From the NCBI GenBank assembly GCA_003508835.1, contig PUFA01000034.1:5978501-6042500 (forward strand): a stretch of DNA of 64,000 bases, read 5' to 3'. The position numbers and the translations under genes were made by a program. This DNA is from Eonycteris spelaea. Its lineage: Eukaryota > Chordata > Mammalia > Chiroptera > Pteropodidae. The notes under the pieces were generated by a model. It was not told where the DNA came from. It ran no database searches and was given only the letters and a program-made list of their open reading frames with translations. Below, in pieces: positions 13,611 through 25,015 of the stretch (the stretch's first letter is position 1; every line of letters begins with the position of its first letter).

Positions 13611-14337
13611 TTAAAAATTTAATTTAAATGGAAAATACTTGAATTACATGTGGCCAAAGGTTCTTAAAATATTTTCATGTAACACATATGCATGTGACTA
13701 TTAATGTCAAGTCAATCTTGATCATGAAATTTGTAAAACATCTGCTCGTCCTTGGAAATGTAACTTAACTGCGTTACACCCCTATTTTAATTTTTTTTAC
13801 AAATTATTTTTTAATGTAAAAATCACAATAGGTATCTGAAAAGCTAAATTTCACTTTCACAAGTTAATATCAAGAAATGTCAAGTCTAGGAGTCGGAACA
13901 GTTTTGAGGACACTCGATTTATCTTTAATTGCAAAGAATAAGAAACAAGGGGTTGGTTTAAGTGAACCGGGGTCCATCAGATAAGGAAGGGAAGTCAAAG
14001 TGGCAGATCGCTGAATTTATCCCAACATGAGTTCTGTTTCTAAGGTGATAACTTTTCGGTGATGGCACTTGTTTTCCCCAGCATGCCAACATTGGGGGGC
14101 AGGTTTTGTCAAAGAGAAAATCGAGCCCCGGAGAGGTCAGGGTTCAGTGTGAAGTGACATCCAGAAGCGGCAGCGCCAGGACATGTGAGCAGATTTCCAC
14201 TCCGAGCCTCTGCGCGCTTCACCAAGGTCTGCTGCCTGCTCTGATTCACCAGTGTGAGCGCCACCGCGTGTCTCTGCATCCGGTGTTCTCAGGTATTCAT
14301 TCCATCGTCTATATACCTACATCTGTCTGCCTGTCTG

Positions 14338-14341
14338 TATC

Positions 14342-14408
<67 letters not shown>

Positions 14409-14425
14409 ATCTATCTATCTATGGC
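14338..14425. repeat. (TATC)n microsatellite
   Basis: About 21 TATC units in tandem, interrupted by one 'atc' slip near 14407. It lies about 260 bp inside COL4A3 intron 1 from the exon 1 donor. It explains the Ser-Ile-Tyr-Leu-rich open frames over this interval. Confidence 0.97.
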
Positions 14426-14683
14426 TCACCTACCTACCGTTGGGGGCCTTTGCGTTCCATCTCTGACTCCTAGGTAACACGACAAGTTTCCTCCTCGCCT
14501 CTCCCTCCCTCCCGCAGAGTGAAATCTTGTTGTTCCCGGGCCATCCCCGCTTGCTGGCGTCCCCACGCTACCCGCACAGGGACCTGAGTGCAGCGGGTAG
14601 CTCCCGCACGCGCCACGCAGGGGCTCCAGGTGGGGCCGGCGTACCCCGGGACGCGGGATGGGGGTGGCGCCGCCCGCACTCAC

Positions 14684-14784
14684 CTTGCTGGCCGCGGGCG
14701 CCGCCGCCAGCAGCACCAGCGTGAGCAGCAGCAGCAGCAGCAGCGGCGGCGGCACAGGCGGCCTGGCCGCCGTCCGGGGCGCAT
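14684..14784 (-). CDS. COL4A3: Collagen alpha-3(IV), exon 1: start codon and signal peptide (frame broken)
   Basis: On the minus strand a good Kozak context (CACCATGC) places the ATG at 14784-14782, and the exon ends at AGCAAG|GTGAGT, last exon base 14684. One frame of the exon encodes a Leu-rich signal peptide ending LVLLAAAPAASK, identical to the end of the human COL4A3 signal peptide. That frame has no ATG in the exon, and the ATG-to-donor distance is 101 nt, not a multiple of three. From the present ATG the product would instead be Arg/Cys-rich and would lack a hydrophobic core. One base appears to be missing around codon 2, compared with human. The Leu stretch is a CTG run (six tandem codons), a likely slippage site, but that would change by threes. 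Identity is firm; functionality as printed is doubtful. Confidence 0.85.
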
Positions 14785-14879
14785 GGTGGGTGCCGGCTCC
14801 GAGTCCCGCGTGGACCGGGACCCGCGGGCTGTCGGGCTCCCGCGTCCCCTGCGCGGCGCGGGCCGGGGCGTCCAGCTGT

Positions 14880-15512
14880 GAAGCTCGCCTCGCCAGCCGC
14901 CCCGGGCGGGTTTTGTAGGGCTCAGCCGCGCCGCAGACCGTCCCTCCCCACCGAGGCTTCTGACTCTGGCTCCAAGGGAGGGAAGAAGTGGCTCAGGTCC
15001 CGCCCTCGTCCCCCCTCCCCGCCAACTCACCGGGCACTGTCCCTCCGACCCGGGCGTCGTGCCCAGGAGGCGAGAAAGGGCTGCGGGCCTGCGGGGCAGG
15101 TGGGCGCGGGTCCAGGGTGAGGGGTTAAGGAGGTGACGCTCCCAAGGTCTCGGAACCGAGGCGGGGCAGGGGGGTGCGGGTCGGACGTGGGGAATTTGGG
15201 GGCTGTGCTGTGGGGAGGCGGCCGAACAGGGTAGGGGGAGTGGCCAGCGGCCGTGCCCAGATTAAGCTGGAGGCGCGCCGGGCGTCGGCACTCGGGCGAC
15301 CCCGCTGGCTCCCGGCTCCTGGCGGTGCCATCTCGTCGCTTTCCTTTTCCCGGACCCGCCTCCAACTTGCAGCCGCCGAAACTGCCGGGGAGAGCGCCCA
15401 GGAGAGGCGTCTGCGTCGCGCCCGGACTGGGGCGCGACAGAGCCCGGAGGTGTGCGCGGCGCTGGCGGGCGACAGAGCGGCGGCTCCCGGTGCTCCGGGC
15501 AGCGTCCCGAGG
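14880..15512 (+). other. COL4A4: COL4A4 untranslated first exon region (approximate)
   Basis: Because COL4A4 coding starts at 27306 in an exon with a splice acceptor, at least one upstream 5'-UTR exon must lie in the island, to the right of COL4A3 exon 1. Possible donors include CCCGAG|GTATGG at 15512/15513 and CAGG|GTGAGG near 15117. I cannot choose between them or set the start, so the bounds are only an envelope. Confidence 0.4.
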
Positions 15513-16735
15513 TATGGCGCCCGCGGCCCGGCCTGGGCAGTCACTGTCCTAGGCCCCGAGTCACCTGTCTGGACGGGGGCGGGGGCAAGGGGAGCAGGTG
15601 CAGTGGAGGAAGCATGGCGTCTAAGGTTGGGGCGCGCGGGGACCCGGGGTCACCACAGAGGAACGTGTCTGGCTCCCAGGCGCGTCCGCCTGAGCTTGAA
15701 CGGGGCGCTGTGCGTTTTGATTAATTTGGAGGCTCGGATTACTACCAGCCTGGCAGTCTGGGCACAGCGAAATGCCAAGAGCAAGAGGCAGCTGAGGGGA
15801 AAGAGAATGCCCATCCTATTCTCTGCTGCGTCGAACTGGCTTTTCGAGCGAAATCTGACCTGCGGAAATGCAGGGGATGTCTGTCTCCTGAGAATGCCCT
15901 TCGTGGAGGTGGCCTTGGATGCAAACGTGCATTTAGTTACCTGGCTTGTCAGGACACCCTCTTCAGAGCAGGACTGGTACCCCTTTTTTTTTTGGTGCCA
16001 TTGACCATATTGACTCTGGTGATGCATTTAGGCCCTTCTCAGAATAATGTCATTAAATACATAACATATAATTAAATCAAAATTCAGTTTTACTGGAATA
16101 CAACGATCAAAGTATTAAAGTATTGCTATAGTAACAGACGTGCATCATTAAGATTGCATTAAATACCTAGACCAAACAACCGATCAGTTAAATAACTTTA
16201 ATCTCAGAGTAGTGATGACCGCAAAACTGCGTCGTGACCCGAAAATACCAGTGCGTGCAAGCTCTCAAAAGCTGCCCCGTGCTGTTGTGCTTAGTTGTCC
16301 ATATTCGGAACGGAAGGAAATGCTGACCTTCCAGGAAGGTTTGTGAAACTAGAGATGTAGCTTGTGTTCCCGTCCAAGGTCACAGACCACCTGAATTCAA
16401 TCTCCAGGTTAAGAATCCCTGTTTGGGGGGACATCAGATAGTCGGTCATCAAACACCAGCGTGAAATAAGTGGTTTAGTCATTAATTATGGAGAACCACT
16501 GCTTACAGTTAGAATGGGGTCTTTTAGTACATTAGAGCTATGTAGCACTGTAGGTAGGCAAAACCCTGACAATGAGCTCATGAAGGCACCCCCCCATACC
16601 TTTTTTAGTGGTAGAGTGAATATTATAGTCTTTCCTCTGTTGTATTTTTTGTTTTGTTTTGTTTTTTAAATGCCTGTGACAGGCAAGTCACTTCTGATGC
16701 CACAACAGGGTGGGAGAGAAACTTTTGATGTAAAT

Positions 16736-16920
16736 ACAGTGAGGAGTGAGCCGTGGTTAAGAACTTGGTCTCTGTAGTCCTGGAATTTGAATTCTTTTCA
16801 CACTTACTGGTATGGCCTAACCCCTCTGGGCTGGTGTCTTTCTTCTCTTCTGTACGGTGGCTGTAATCATGGTACCCAACCAAGGAGTAGTGGGAATCAA
16901 ACGTAGTGATCCATTAGAAG
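16736..16920 (+). repeat. MIR SINE
   Basis: It follows the MIR sense order: 'gtggttaagaacttggtctctg', 'tcctggaatttgaatt', 'ctggtatggcctaacccctctgggc', 'cttctcttctgtacggtggctgtaat'. Confidence 0.75.
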
Positions 16921-17097
16921 CCCTCTGTCCAGGGTCTTCAATCACATAGTGGAATCTGATTCTCCAGTTGCGTACGAGAAAATAAAGTGGGTGAGAGATG
17001 GTAGCACAAGGCAGAGAGATGCTCTTCTTAGCTCAGTAGTAAAGGGTCAAGAGGCCAGCACACCCCACTAGCTCCCTTGAGGTCAACAGATTACTCA

Positions 17098-17262
17098 GGC
17101 ATCTGGAACTTGCTTCTTGGCATCCCTGGGAGCAGCAGCTTTGGCATCCAAGAGACCTGGTTAGGCGTGCAGGCTCTCAGTCCCTCCCCAGACCCACTGA
17201 ACCAGACTCTACATTCGCCAAGAACTCTAGGTGGATGATCCGCACATTAAACACGGACAAGT
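17098..17262 (-). repeat. MER5A-like hAT MITE
   Basis: 'ggcatccctgggagcagcagctttggcatcc...cagacccactgaaccagactct...aactctaggtggatgatccgcacattaa' matches the pattern of MER5-type elements (accept collected key words: pagination of bases paraphrased; positions given). Confidence 0.5.
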
Positions 17263-18994
17263 GGCTTGTCTAAAAGCCAGATTTAACCACCTGTCCCTCA
17301 CCTCGCCACCGCATACACACACTCTCCGCAGTACAGTGCTCGGTCTGCACACTATGTGGTGTCAATCAGAATTATTGAGTTTTTTAAAAAAATAGCCTGG
17401 AGGTCAAGAGATTTGATTTTTCACAGTTGGTTGTTTCACTGTGATAAAGCAAAGGGGACGTGGGTTGGTTCTTTTTTATATGATCAAAGGACATAGAGAT
17501 CTCTACTTTGGTGCCGGATCAAGGTTTTGAACAAATCAAATGAGTGGTTATTGCCTTGGACAAGCCCTACCATTATTTTCGCCGTCACGATATGTTTTCT
17601 GTTTTCCGCACAGTGCTTAAATGCGTGGTGCTGGCTTCCCTACATTTGAATGTGGGCCCCGTCAGGCCAGAGGCCTTGTTGGTGTGTTCTTTACTGTCAT
17701 TGAATGAATAGATGAAGTTGTTTACTATTTGCTGAATGAATGAAGTTGGACGACTTGACAAATCCATTCAGGATTTACACCAAGGTCTGTTTTCTTCCAA
17801 AGGCCGTGATCTTTCTAGAGCCTTCATCGTGTAGGAACGGGCCTTTGCTTTCGATGAGTCACACTTTGCCAGGTTGTCTGTAGCTCCTTCTTTTAAGAGA
17901 TTGGATTTAATTTTAATTCATTTTTACACGAATCTTTTTAAATTTCATCTCCCCACTGAGTCCTCCCTCTGCTTTCAGGAACCTTCTCTCTTCCACACCT
18001 CTAGAACAGTTAGACTCTGAGGTGATTTTAGAAACTCAGAGTCATTCTCAACCCAGGTCGATCCTTGCCATTACATTTCCAGATCCGTTCACAGCTTTTC
18101 TAAGCTCCTGGCTCTGCCTTAGTGTCTGTACTTATCATCTGTGGATTACGGTAACCTTCTAGCTAGTTCCCTGAAATTTATCTTCAATGTTATTGTCATA
18201 GTTCCACTTAAAATTGCACATTGTAACAGGAAGGATAGATTACTTTGGGGACAGTTACAAACAATCCCCAAATTATAGTTTCAGAGTGACAAGATTTTTC
18301 CCCCCTGCCATTTATACTACCTATTCATCACAGGATTTAGGGAAGTGGGGGAAGGGGCGGGGTTTCTGCCTCTCAGGAACCTCTTGAAAACTCCCACTCA
18401 AGATCATCTTCTCTTATGACCTCAGAAAAGGAAGAGGATGTGCCCAGTCAAAATCTGCTCTAAAGGCATCCACCCGGATGTGCCACACACTGAGTCCACG
18501 CGCATTTCGCTGCCCGGCTGTCACGTGACCACACTTTGTTTTGTACGTGGCGAGGAAATGAAATCTACCACATTCCTGGAAAGAGAGTGGAAATATTTGG
18601 TGAATGTTAGGAATCCCCAGCACATACATCATGTCACTTGCTTATTCTAAAGCTTCCAGCTCTTCTTTGCCTTGACAGCTGTGTTCCCACTTCCTACAAT
18701 AGAATAAGGTCATCCTAAATCGACTTTTAAAAGATCTCCCGTGTCACCCCATACTTCCCAGTCACTGTGTGCTCTTCCTTAGCTTATACCTTTCTTTGGA
18801 CTTGCTGTTCCCACCACCTTCAGGGACCTCCCCTTAGCCTGTCTGGTACAACTACCTGTGTTTTCAGACCTAGGTCAAAGATCCAAGATGATGGTCTCTG
18901 TGAAGACCTATTTTTGAACCTTTATTATCTAGCACAGAAATTCATATATTTTACTTTTTGGGATATAAGACCTTTGAAGGCAAGTGTGGAATGA

Positions 18995-19215
18995 ACATTT
19001 TTTAACATAACTGGGCATTTAAAAATTAATTTTTGAGGTATAATTGAGGTGCAAAAAAAGACTGCTCCCATTTAAAGTTCCCCGTTCAGAGCTTTGTAGA
19101 TGCATCGACCCCGTGAAACCAACATCACGGTCATAACACTGAGCTTCCTGTCACACCCCACAGTTGCCTCCCACCCCTTTGCAGTCCGTCCCTCTCTCTA
19201 CCCCCATTCCCATTC
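18995..19215 (-). repeat. L1 3' fragment, reversed
   Basis: 'aattaatttttgaggtataattgaggtgc' followed by 'cccatttaaagttcc' and 'catcacggtcataacac' resembles the reversed 3' UTR of old L1 elements, as seen again at 26.15 kb. Confidence 0.55.
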
Positions 19216-19744
19216 TGAGTCTGTAGGAACCAGTGCCTGACAGATAGAGGCTAGACAGAAAACACGGAATGCAGCCGTGAGGAAAAGGAGGTTAAGCTCT
19301 CCTTAGACGAGGCCCAAGACCCCCATAAATACATGGCTCCTCGCCCACCGAGAGAAAGCTTTCTGCTTACCTCGGAACCAGCCGTGTGCCCACCCTAGTG
19401 CCTCTGTTTCACTTAAAAGTTCATTGGACACTTGCGAACCCCCTTTCTCATTTGCCTTCCTAGCTGTCTGAAGTGCTTTAACGTTGGACTTTCCTCTATC
19501 CTGGTTAGACAGGGTGCCTTTAAGATCTTCAGCTGCCCCACAAGTTTCTAGATTTGAAATTCCAAACGTAAAGACCTGCACAGGAGAACTCTAGTTTTCT
19601 GGGATCACAGGAAACAGAATGGCTCGGTAGCGTAATGCACCATTACCTTTGTAATCGATTCTCCCTGCTACTGCTGTATTGAAGGCTCGAGTTGTTCTTC
19701 CCAGGCATGAATTTCCTGAAATTCACTTACGAATTTCCATGAAT

Positions 19745-19965
19745 TTTGAAGCTGTCTAGTAAGGCGGTTAATAAGGAAAGCTTTTGAGATCGAATCCTGG
19801 AAATGTCATTTACTGTGTGACTTATTCGTAAAGAGAAATGATCATATTCCTGACCTCGCAGAGTTATTGTGAAGATTGCAGATCTGTGTTAAGGCCTTAG
19901 CACGATGCTTAGCACATACGTAGCCCTCAGAAAATGCGGCTCGTTGTAATTTCTTATGGTGGGAT
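19745..19965 (+). repeat. MIR SINE
   Basis: 'gcttttgagatcgaatcctgg', 'catttactgtgtgacttatt', 'cgcagagttattgtgaagat' and 'agcacgatgcttagcaca' follow the MIR order on the plus strand. Confidence 0.75.
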
Positions 19966-20392
19966 AATGACGTTGATGACGTTATGATGATGGGGATGAC
20001 GAGGAGGATGGCGGAGAAGGGGAAGTATCAGCAGTGGCAGTGATGACAGCAGAAGGAGCCAGCTTTCTGGCTAATAAAACCAAATGTCAGCCTTTTCCTA
20101 GTGTCCTCCCAGAATCGGCTTATGTTGACTGTGACTCTCACTGGCCTTGTTCTCCTGCGTACCCTGTTCTGCACCAACTGAAGGTGCCTCTCAATAATTC
20201 CTCTCTCTTTGCATTTAAAAGCTACTTGAGGAGAGACAGCCACAACTTATTCTTCTTTTTTATTTCCAATCTTTCTTCCTTTTCAGATCAAATCTTGCCC
20301 TTTCCTGAGGTCTGCTCAGGCTTGCCGCCATTTCCAACTCTCTGTCCTTCTCTAAGTTACTGGGAGTTCTTTTTACGACAAATTAGGAAGGA

Positions 20393-20545
20393 AGGAAATA
20401 GTATTTATCGAGCTGCTCCTGCAGACCAGGCACTGTGCTCAGCACTTTTAGACTCATGTCATTCTCTCAGGTATTAATTTTAAATACTAAAATTAATTGA
20501 GAGCTCAGAGGAGTAGCACACTTGCTCAGGATTAGCAACAAGATC
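20393..20545 (-). repeat. MIR SINE
   Basis: 'tatttatcgagctgctcctg', 'ccaggcactgtgctcagcac' and 'agactcatgtcattctctca' are the antisense MIR landmarks, followed by a decayed core. Confidence 0.7.
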
Positions 20546-22291
20546 TCGACGCGAGTCTAATTCCAGAGCCCTGCTTTTATCTCCGACTCTGACAGCTCAA
20601 GGCACCAGGAGAGGAAAGCAGCCCATCTCTATGGAGGAGGGGAGAAGTCACCGGAGGCTCGTGCCAGCCTCACAGTACGGTGGGCCTCGTCCGATGGGAT
20701 CACACGGTGTCACTCCCAGACTTCTCCCCAAGGGCGGTTCTCAGAGGTCAGAAAGCTCCAGGGACTTCAGGTGGGTCACTCCAGCCCTGCCCAGAGGGAA
20801 CTATGACAGACTAAGAGAAACCTGAGGGAATTAGTGTTTTTGGTGAGGGACATACAGCAGTCTGAGTCAAGAATGTCATTCTTAACTTGGAGGTAAAGGG
20901 CCCATCCGGTTTTGAAAATCAGTTGTGTATTTTTAGAACATGTATGACTTCCATGTCATTCCCATATGGTGACATTATTATGATGTCAAATTTTCTGTTG
21001 ATATTAGGAGGAGACTGCAAAGGAGAAAAATTACAATAAAAGCCAATGTTGGCAGAATGATGGATTAACTAAGATACAGTCTAGTTGGCCTTAAACTAGC
21101 AAACTCAACTCCAAGGTCAACTGAGGACTCTGCGGCACTCTCAAACAATTCAACTGAACCAGGAGGGAGGGAGAGGTGGGGGTGGACTCGGCTAGAATCC
21201 AGCAACATTCTAGTCAAGTTGGAACTCAGAGTCATTCTCAAGGATTTACTTGAGTGGTTCTCAAGTTTTTCCCTGCTGCTTCGTAGAGAATATGAGCTCC
21301 AGCCACATTCCAGTGGTCCATGGACCACACAGATTCATGATCTGCTTTAAAAGCCTTGTGATATTTGATGAGATCGACTGGTTTTGCTAAAACGCTCAAA
21401 CAAATGTGAAGTCTTTGAAAGACTCAGGTAGAGACAACTCGAAGATGAGATTTTAGAAAGAGCAAAACCAAGTAGCCAGCTTGTATGTTGGGGAAAGTTA
21501 GGTGATCTCTTAACAAGGAACATGTAAGCCTTGAAAGGAGATGTCAGCCTCGAGATGGACAAAGCATGCCATCATTTTTCTGGAAGCATTTTTCTTAACT
21601 TTGAGGCCCTTTCTTATTTCTTTGCAAAATTTGAGCCTACAGGAATTCTATTTTGGAAAGATAAAGGTATATACAAATAGGTATTCAAATCATCAAAAAA
21701 AATTAGCCTTGGAAAAAGTCTTCAGATGGCTCAGTGTCAAAAGGTTAAAAGGAGAGAACATGTAGTCATTGAGTTAATAGGAAGTATTTCACTAAAAGAA
21801 CAACAACATAAAAACAGTATTATTAAAAAAGAACCCAAAGACTTAATGTTATTTGGGAAAAGAGAAGATGTTACACTTCTGCTACCTTTTGTGGCCAGAT
21901 GATTTTGTTGCTCAGTCTCCTGTTTATCTGGTCCTCTAATCTTGGCCATTGCCAAACTCCCAACCCCCAATTGATGAGAACCCCAGCACGGGGTACTTCT
22001 TTTCAAGATCAGGTTGCAGAGAAAACAAATTCCCCATGGTAGAGATTATGATTTTGAAGATCTCAGCTCCTGTTCTCAGACTTAGCATTTGGAAAACATT
22101 GGGCAGAGACTCATAAGGCAGGCGTCCCAGGGGAACAAGAGTCCAAGAATTTTCATAAAGAGCGAATTAAGAAAAACAATCCCAGGGAGGGGAAGGAAGA
22201 GAACACAGTGATAATACTTGCTGAAGATACATGCTGGAAATCACCAATATAAATATATACTGGGAAAGCACCTGTGGACCTGACTTGGGGT

Positions 22292-22367
22292 GGTGAACAT
22301 AAGTGCCCTGGACCTTCGACACCTCCTTCCACTCACTAGTCGAAGGTCCTGGGCACTTATGTTCACC
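22292..22367. repeat. 29-bp inverted repeat with 18-nt loop
   Basis: The left arm (22292-22320) and right arm (22339-22367) are reverse complements over 29 positions with a single mismatch, around an 18-nt pyrimidine-rich loop (22321-22338). Pairing stops sharply at both outer ends. The arms are not a repeat family I recognise. Confidence 0.95.
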
Positions 22368-24844
22368 TTCCCTTTATGTGGGGACTCCAGTGAGCTCCCT
22401 GGGGGGGCATCACGGTATTTGGACCTGCTGCACAGGTCAGTTTGCTCAAGTAACAGGAACTAAGACTGAGCTGAAAATGGGGCCGTTCTCAGGAACAGGC
22501 TGGTCTTCTATCCTCTCTTGAGAACCTCTGTCTATCTCTTTGCACTTTCCTTTCTTGAGAATAGCTTTTTATGATTCTCAACATATCTGTTTCTTCTAAA
22601 TTCAGGCTTGCACTTTGCCTTTGCCTGTCTCGGCCTTCTAATGGGCTCTACCTCCAAGCATCTCTCAGTTCATCCTTCCTCTCTCATCCCCCTTTCTTCT
22701 CTCAGTTTCCAAATTGCAGCCTTCCAAGAGGGCTAATCCAGGTTGTCTTTCGGTACCATCCTCCCGCCCAGAGTCAGAGTTATGTGTCACTAAGCCAGGC
22801 CCTGGGTTGGGTCAGGTGGTTCTCTGCAACCTTTCCATGTGTCTGGGGAAACAGTCAGGTGATGAAAGTCTGGCTGCACCCCCACTTCGCTGGGCCGAGG
22901 GGGCTCAGATGCAGTAGTCTGTAGAGGACAACCCCTTCTTGATGATAACAGCTGGCAAAAGAAATCATGTCCTTCGAAAGGCACACAACTTTGGCAGGAG
23001 TTTCCTGGGTGGGCAGTCCCAAAGCTGCTGTCTGCATGTGTTTTCATGGCATAGCTTTGGGCTGGGTAGGTAGGGGGTAGACTCCACCGGAAACACACCG
23101 CCTCGGCCAATCCCATGGGATGACAGCCGTTCACTTGTGAGAAGGCAGGTTAGTTAGAGGGATGCCGTTCTGAGAGTGGTTTCTGTTTGGTTCAGTCAAA
23201 AGCTTCGTTGAGACCAAAGTTTTTATATTCTTGACACAGGCAGTTGCAACCACAAAAGTCCTCAAAGGCTGGATGACACATGTGGCAACGTTTTGCGAAC
23301 TGTAGAGTGCTGTGCACAACGATGTTCATGGTGTCGGCTGATAGTGGGGGCCCTGTTTAGCTACAGCTGCATCTGGCAGAACAGTCAAAATCTCTGTGTC
23401 TCCCTTGTGACTTTGGGGCTAGGCAGACCTGTGGGATAAGTACATAATCATCTGAGGCTCGCTCCGGGTGGATCAGTGAGCAAGGAAGCATTTCTTTTTT
23501 TTCTTTTTCTTTCTTTCTTTTTTTTTTTTTTTCTTTTTTTACTTTTGGCAGCTGATCCAAGGCAGAGATCTTCAAACTGAAGTACATGGCCTCTTGGGAG
23601 ACAAAATGATTCTTAAGAGTTATGCAAGCGGCTTGGACAATTAAACAAAGGAATCAATTTTCAGATTCTCTGCCGTGCATTTTTTCCTTAGAATTGTTCT
23701 GTCTGAAAATGGGCCATCGGTCCAAGGTGTCATCTTTCCTTTCATAATTGCCTTCTCCTACTTAAAAAAAAAAGAGAGAGACACATCCTCACCTCATTCT
23801 CCTGCCGCCATGTATCCCTATTGTTACTTCGCTTCAGGTGTAAGGACTGTTCATGGGGCCAAATGAAGGGTTAGTGTAAATGCAGGTGTCGAGAGCTGGA
23901 AGCATTCTAGCTCCTTGGCGCCACATCTTCTTAGCCAGGCGGGTTCCAACTTTTTTGCTTTCATCACCATCGAACAATGACTTGTCGACGAGTAGATCAC
24001 TCGAAGCGATTCTGGGTGGTACATTCTCTATTGCTTTGGCATATAATTCGGTGACATCTGAATAGCAAATGCCTTCCATTTACAACGTCTCGTATTCGTG
24101 AAGGTTTATTCGAATTTACAGGGTTAAGAATTAAAATGGAAGTAGGATCGTTGCTGAATCTGTGTCATTCCGGTGAGAAGTAGTATTAACCTAGGGCTAA
24201 ATAAACTAATTGAGAAAAAAAAGGCCCATTCATTCTTTGCCAACTGCATTTCCATAAAATTTCGCTTTTCATGTTCAGTAATTATGTATCAAGATTTAAA
24301 AGTGTTTATGTTTTTGATGGACTGTATACTAGTCATCATCATAATGATAAGCCAATCTAGGAGAAAATCATTGTTTGAAGACTTCAAGATTTATGGTCAT
24401 AGGCAATAAAAAATGTTCAGTTTATATCATATTTTTGTTGCAGAGAAGTCTGGGAGAGTGGTCAATACAAAATTTTCAAGTATAAAATTACATTTCAGTA
24501 GGATATATGTGAGAGAGTGGAATGGAAATATGAATTTAAGAAAAAAATGATGTAAAGTCGCTCATCATTAAAGAACTTGTGCGCATCTGTTTTAAACCGA
24601 TGGTGGTGAAAATCAGATCGCTGTGGCATTGTGATCCGCTGGCCACATGTAAAATAGTGCTTCAGTAGGTTTATTCTGTAGGCCACCATTCACAACGGCC
24701 CAGGTTATATTCTTTCCAACTATTTAAAGAGATGAAACTTTTTAGATGTCAATTTTAAAAAAAGAAGGGGCAGTATGCATAGATTTTTAAAAATTTTTGT
24801 GAGAGTTGAGAATAGAAAAGTTTCAAGGCTGACATGTGGGGTGG

Positions 24845-25015
24845 GAAGGATACATAGTGGAGTCAAAAAACCTGATTCTGCCATTTGTTAGCCCTGTGAC
24901 TTTGAAAAATTCCTTAAACTGATTTGGCTTGTTCTTCCTGTGCAATGGACATAAGACTTTTCTGACTAAACTGTGGTGAGAACTAAGGGACTTGATGTAG
25001 GCAACACTCTTAGCA
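24845..25015 (+). repeat. MIR SINE
   Basis: 'gattctgccatttgttagcc', 'tgtgactttgaaaaattcct' and 'gtgagaactaagggacttga' are the MIR sense-strand landmarks. Confidence 0.7.

Larger units (their letters stand above)
1..14683 (-). other. COL4A3: COL4A3 intron 1 (partial)
   Basis: This stretch lies downstream (in minus-strand sense) of the COL4A3 exon 1 donor and runs off the left edge. I looked on the minus strand for the next expected exon, a short cysteine-rich 7S segment followed by Gly-X-Y codons, and did not find it, so all of this is read as first intron. It holds MIR fragments, L1/HAL1 debris at about 3.9-4.3, 9.6-11.2 and 13.4-13.6 kb, a 5S-derived element, hAT and Tigger fossils and a TATC microsatellite. 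About 700-3000, 4400-6300 and 11500-13350 contain nothing I can name apart from a short MIR-like piece near 12.5 kb. Confidence 0.75.
14480..15620. promoter_or_regulatory. CpG island / bidirectional COL4A3-COL4A4 promoter
   Basis: This is the only dense CpG island in the window, very rich in G+C with CpG at near-random frequency, and without an evident TATA box. A GC box (GGGCGGG) lies at 14904-14910 and other G-rich Sp1-type runs follow. COL4A3 exon 1 lies inside on the minus strand, and COL4A4 coding exons begin 12 kb away on the plus strand, so transcription diverges from here. In human the two genes share such a promoter and COL4A4 uses two alternative untranslated first exons (established knowledge). 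Exact start sites cannot be read from sequence. Confidence 0.88.

Noticed and set aside
14106..14477. Frame rich in Ser-Ile-Tyr-Leu
   Set aside because: It is the translation of the TATC microsatellite.
1..14600. Search for COL4A3 exon 2 on the minus strand
   Set aside because: No stretch with the expected Cys-rich 7S residues followed by Gly-X-Y codons and splice sites was found; it probably lies left of the window.
15174..16004. 276-codon plus-strand open frame in the CpG island
   Set aside because: Long frames without stops are expected in GC-rich island sequence; composition is Arg/Ala/Gly-rich, it runs through likely exon 1/intron 1 boundaries and resembles no protein I know.
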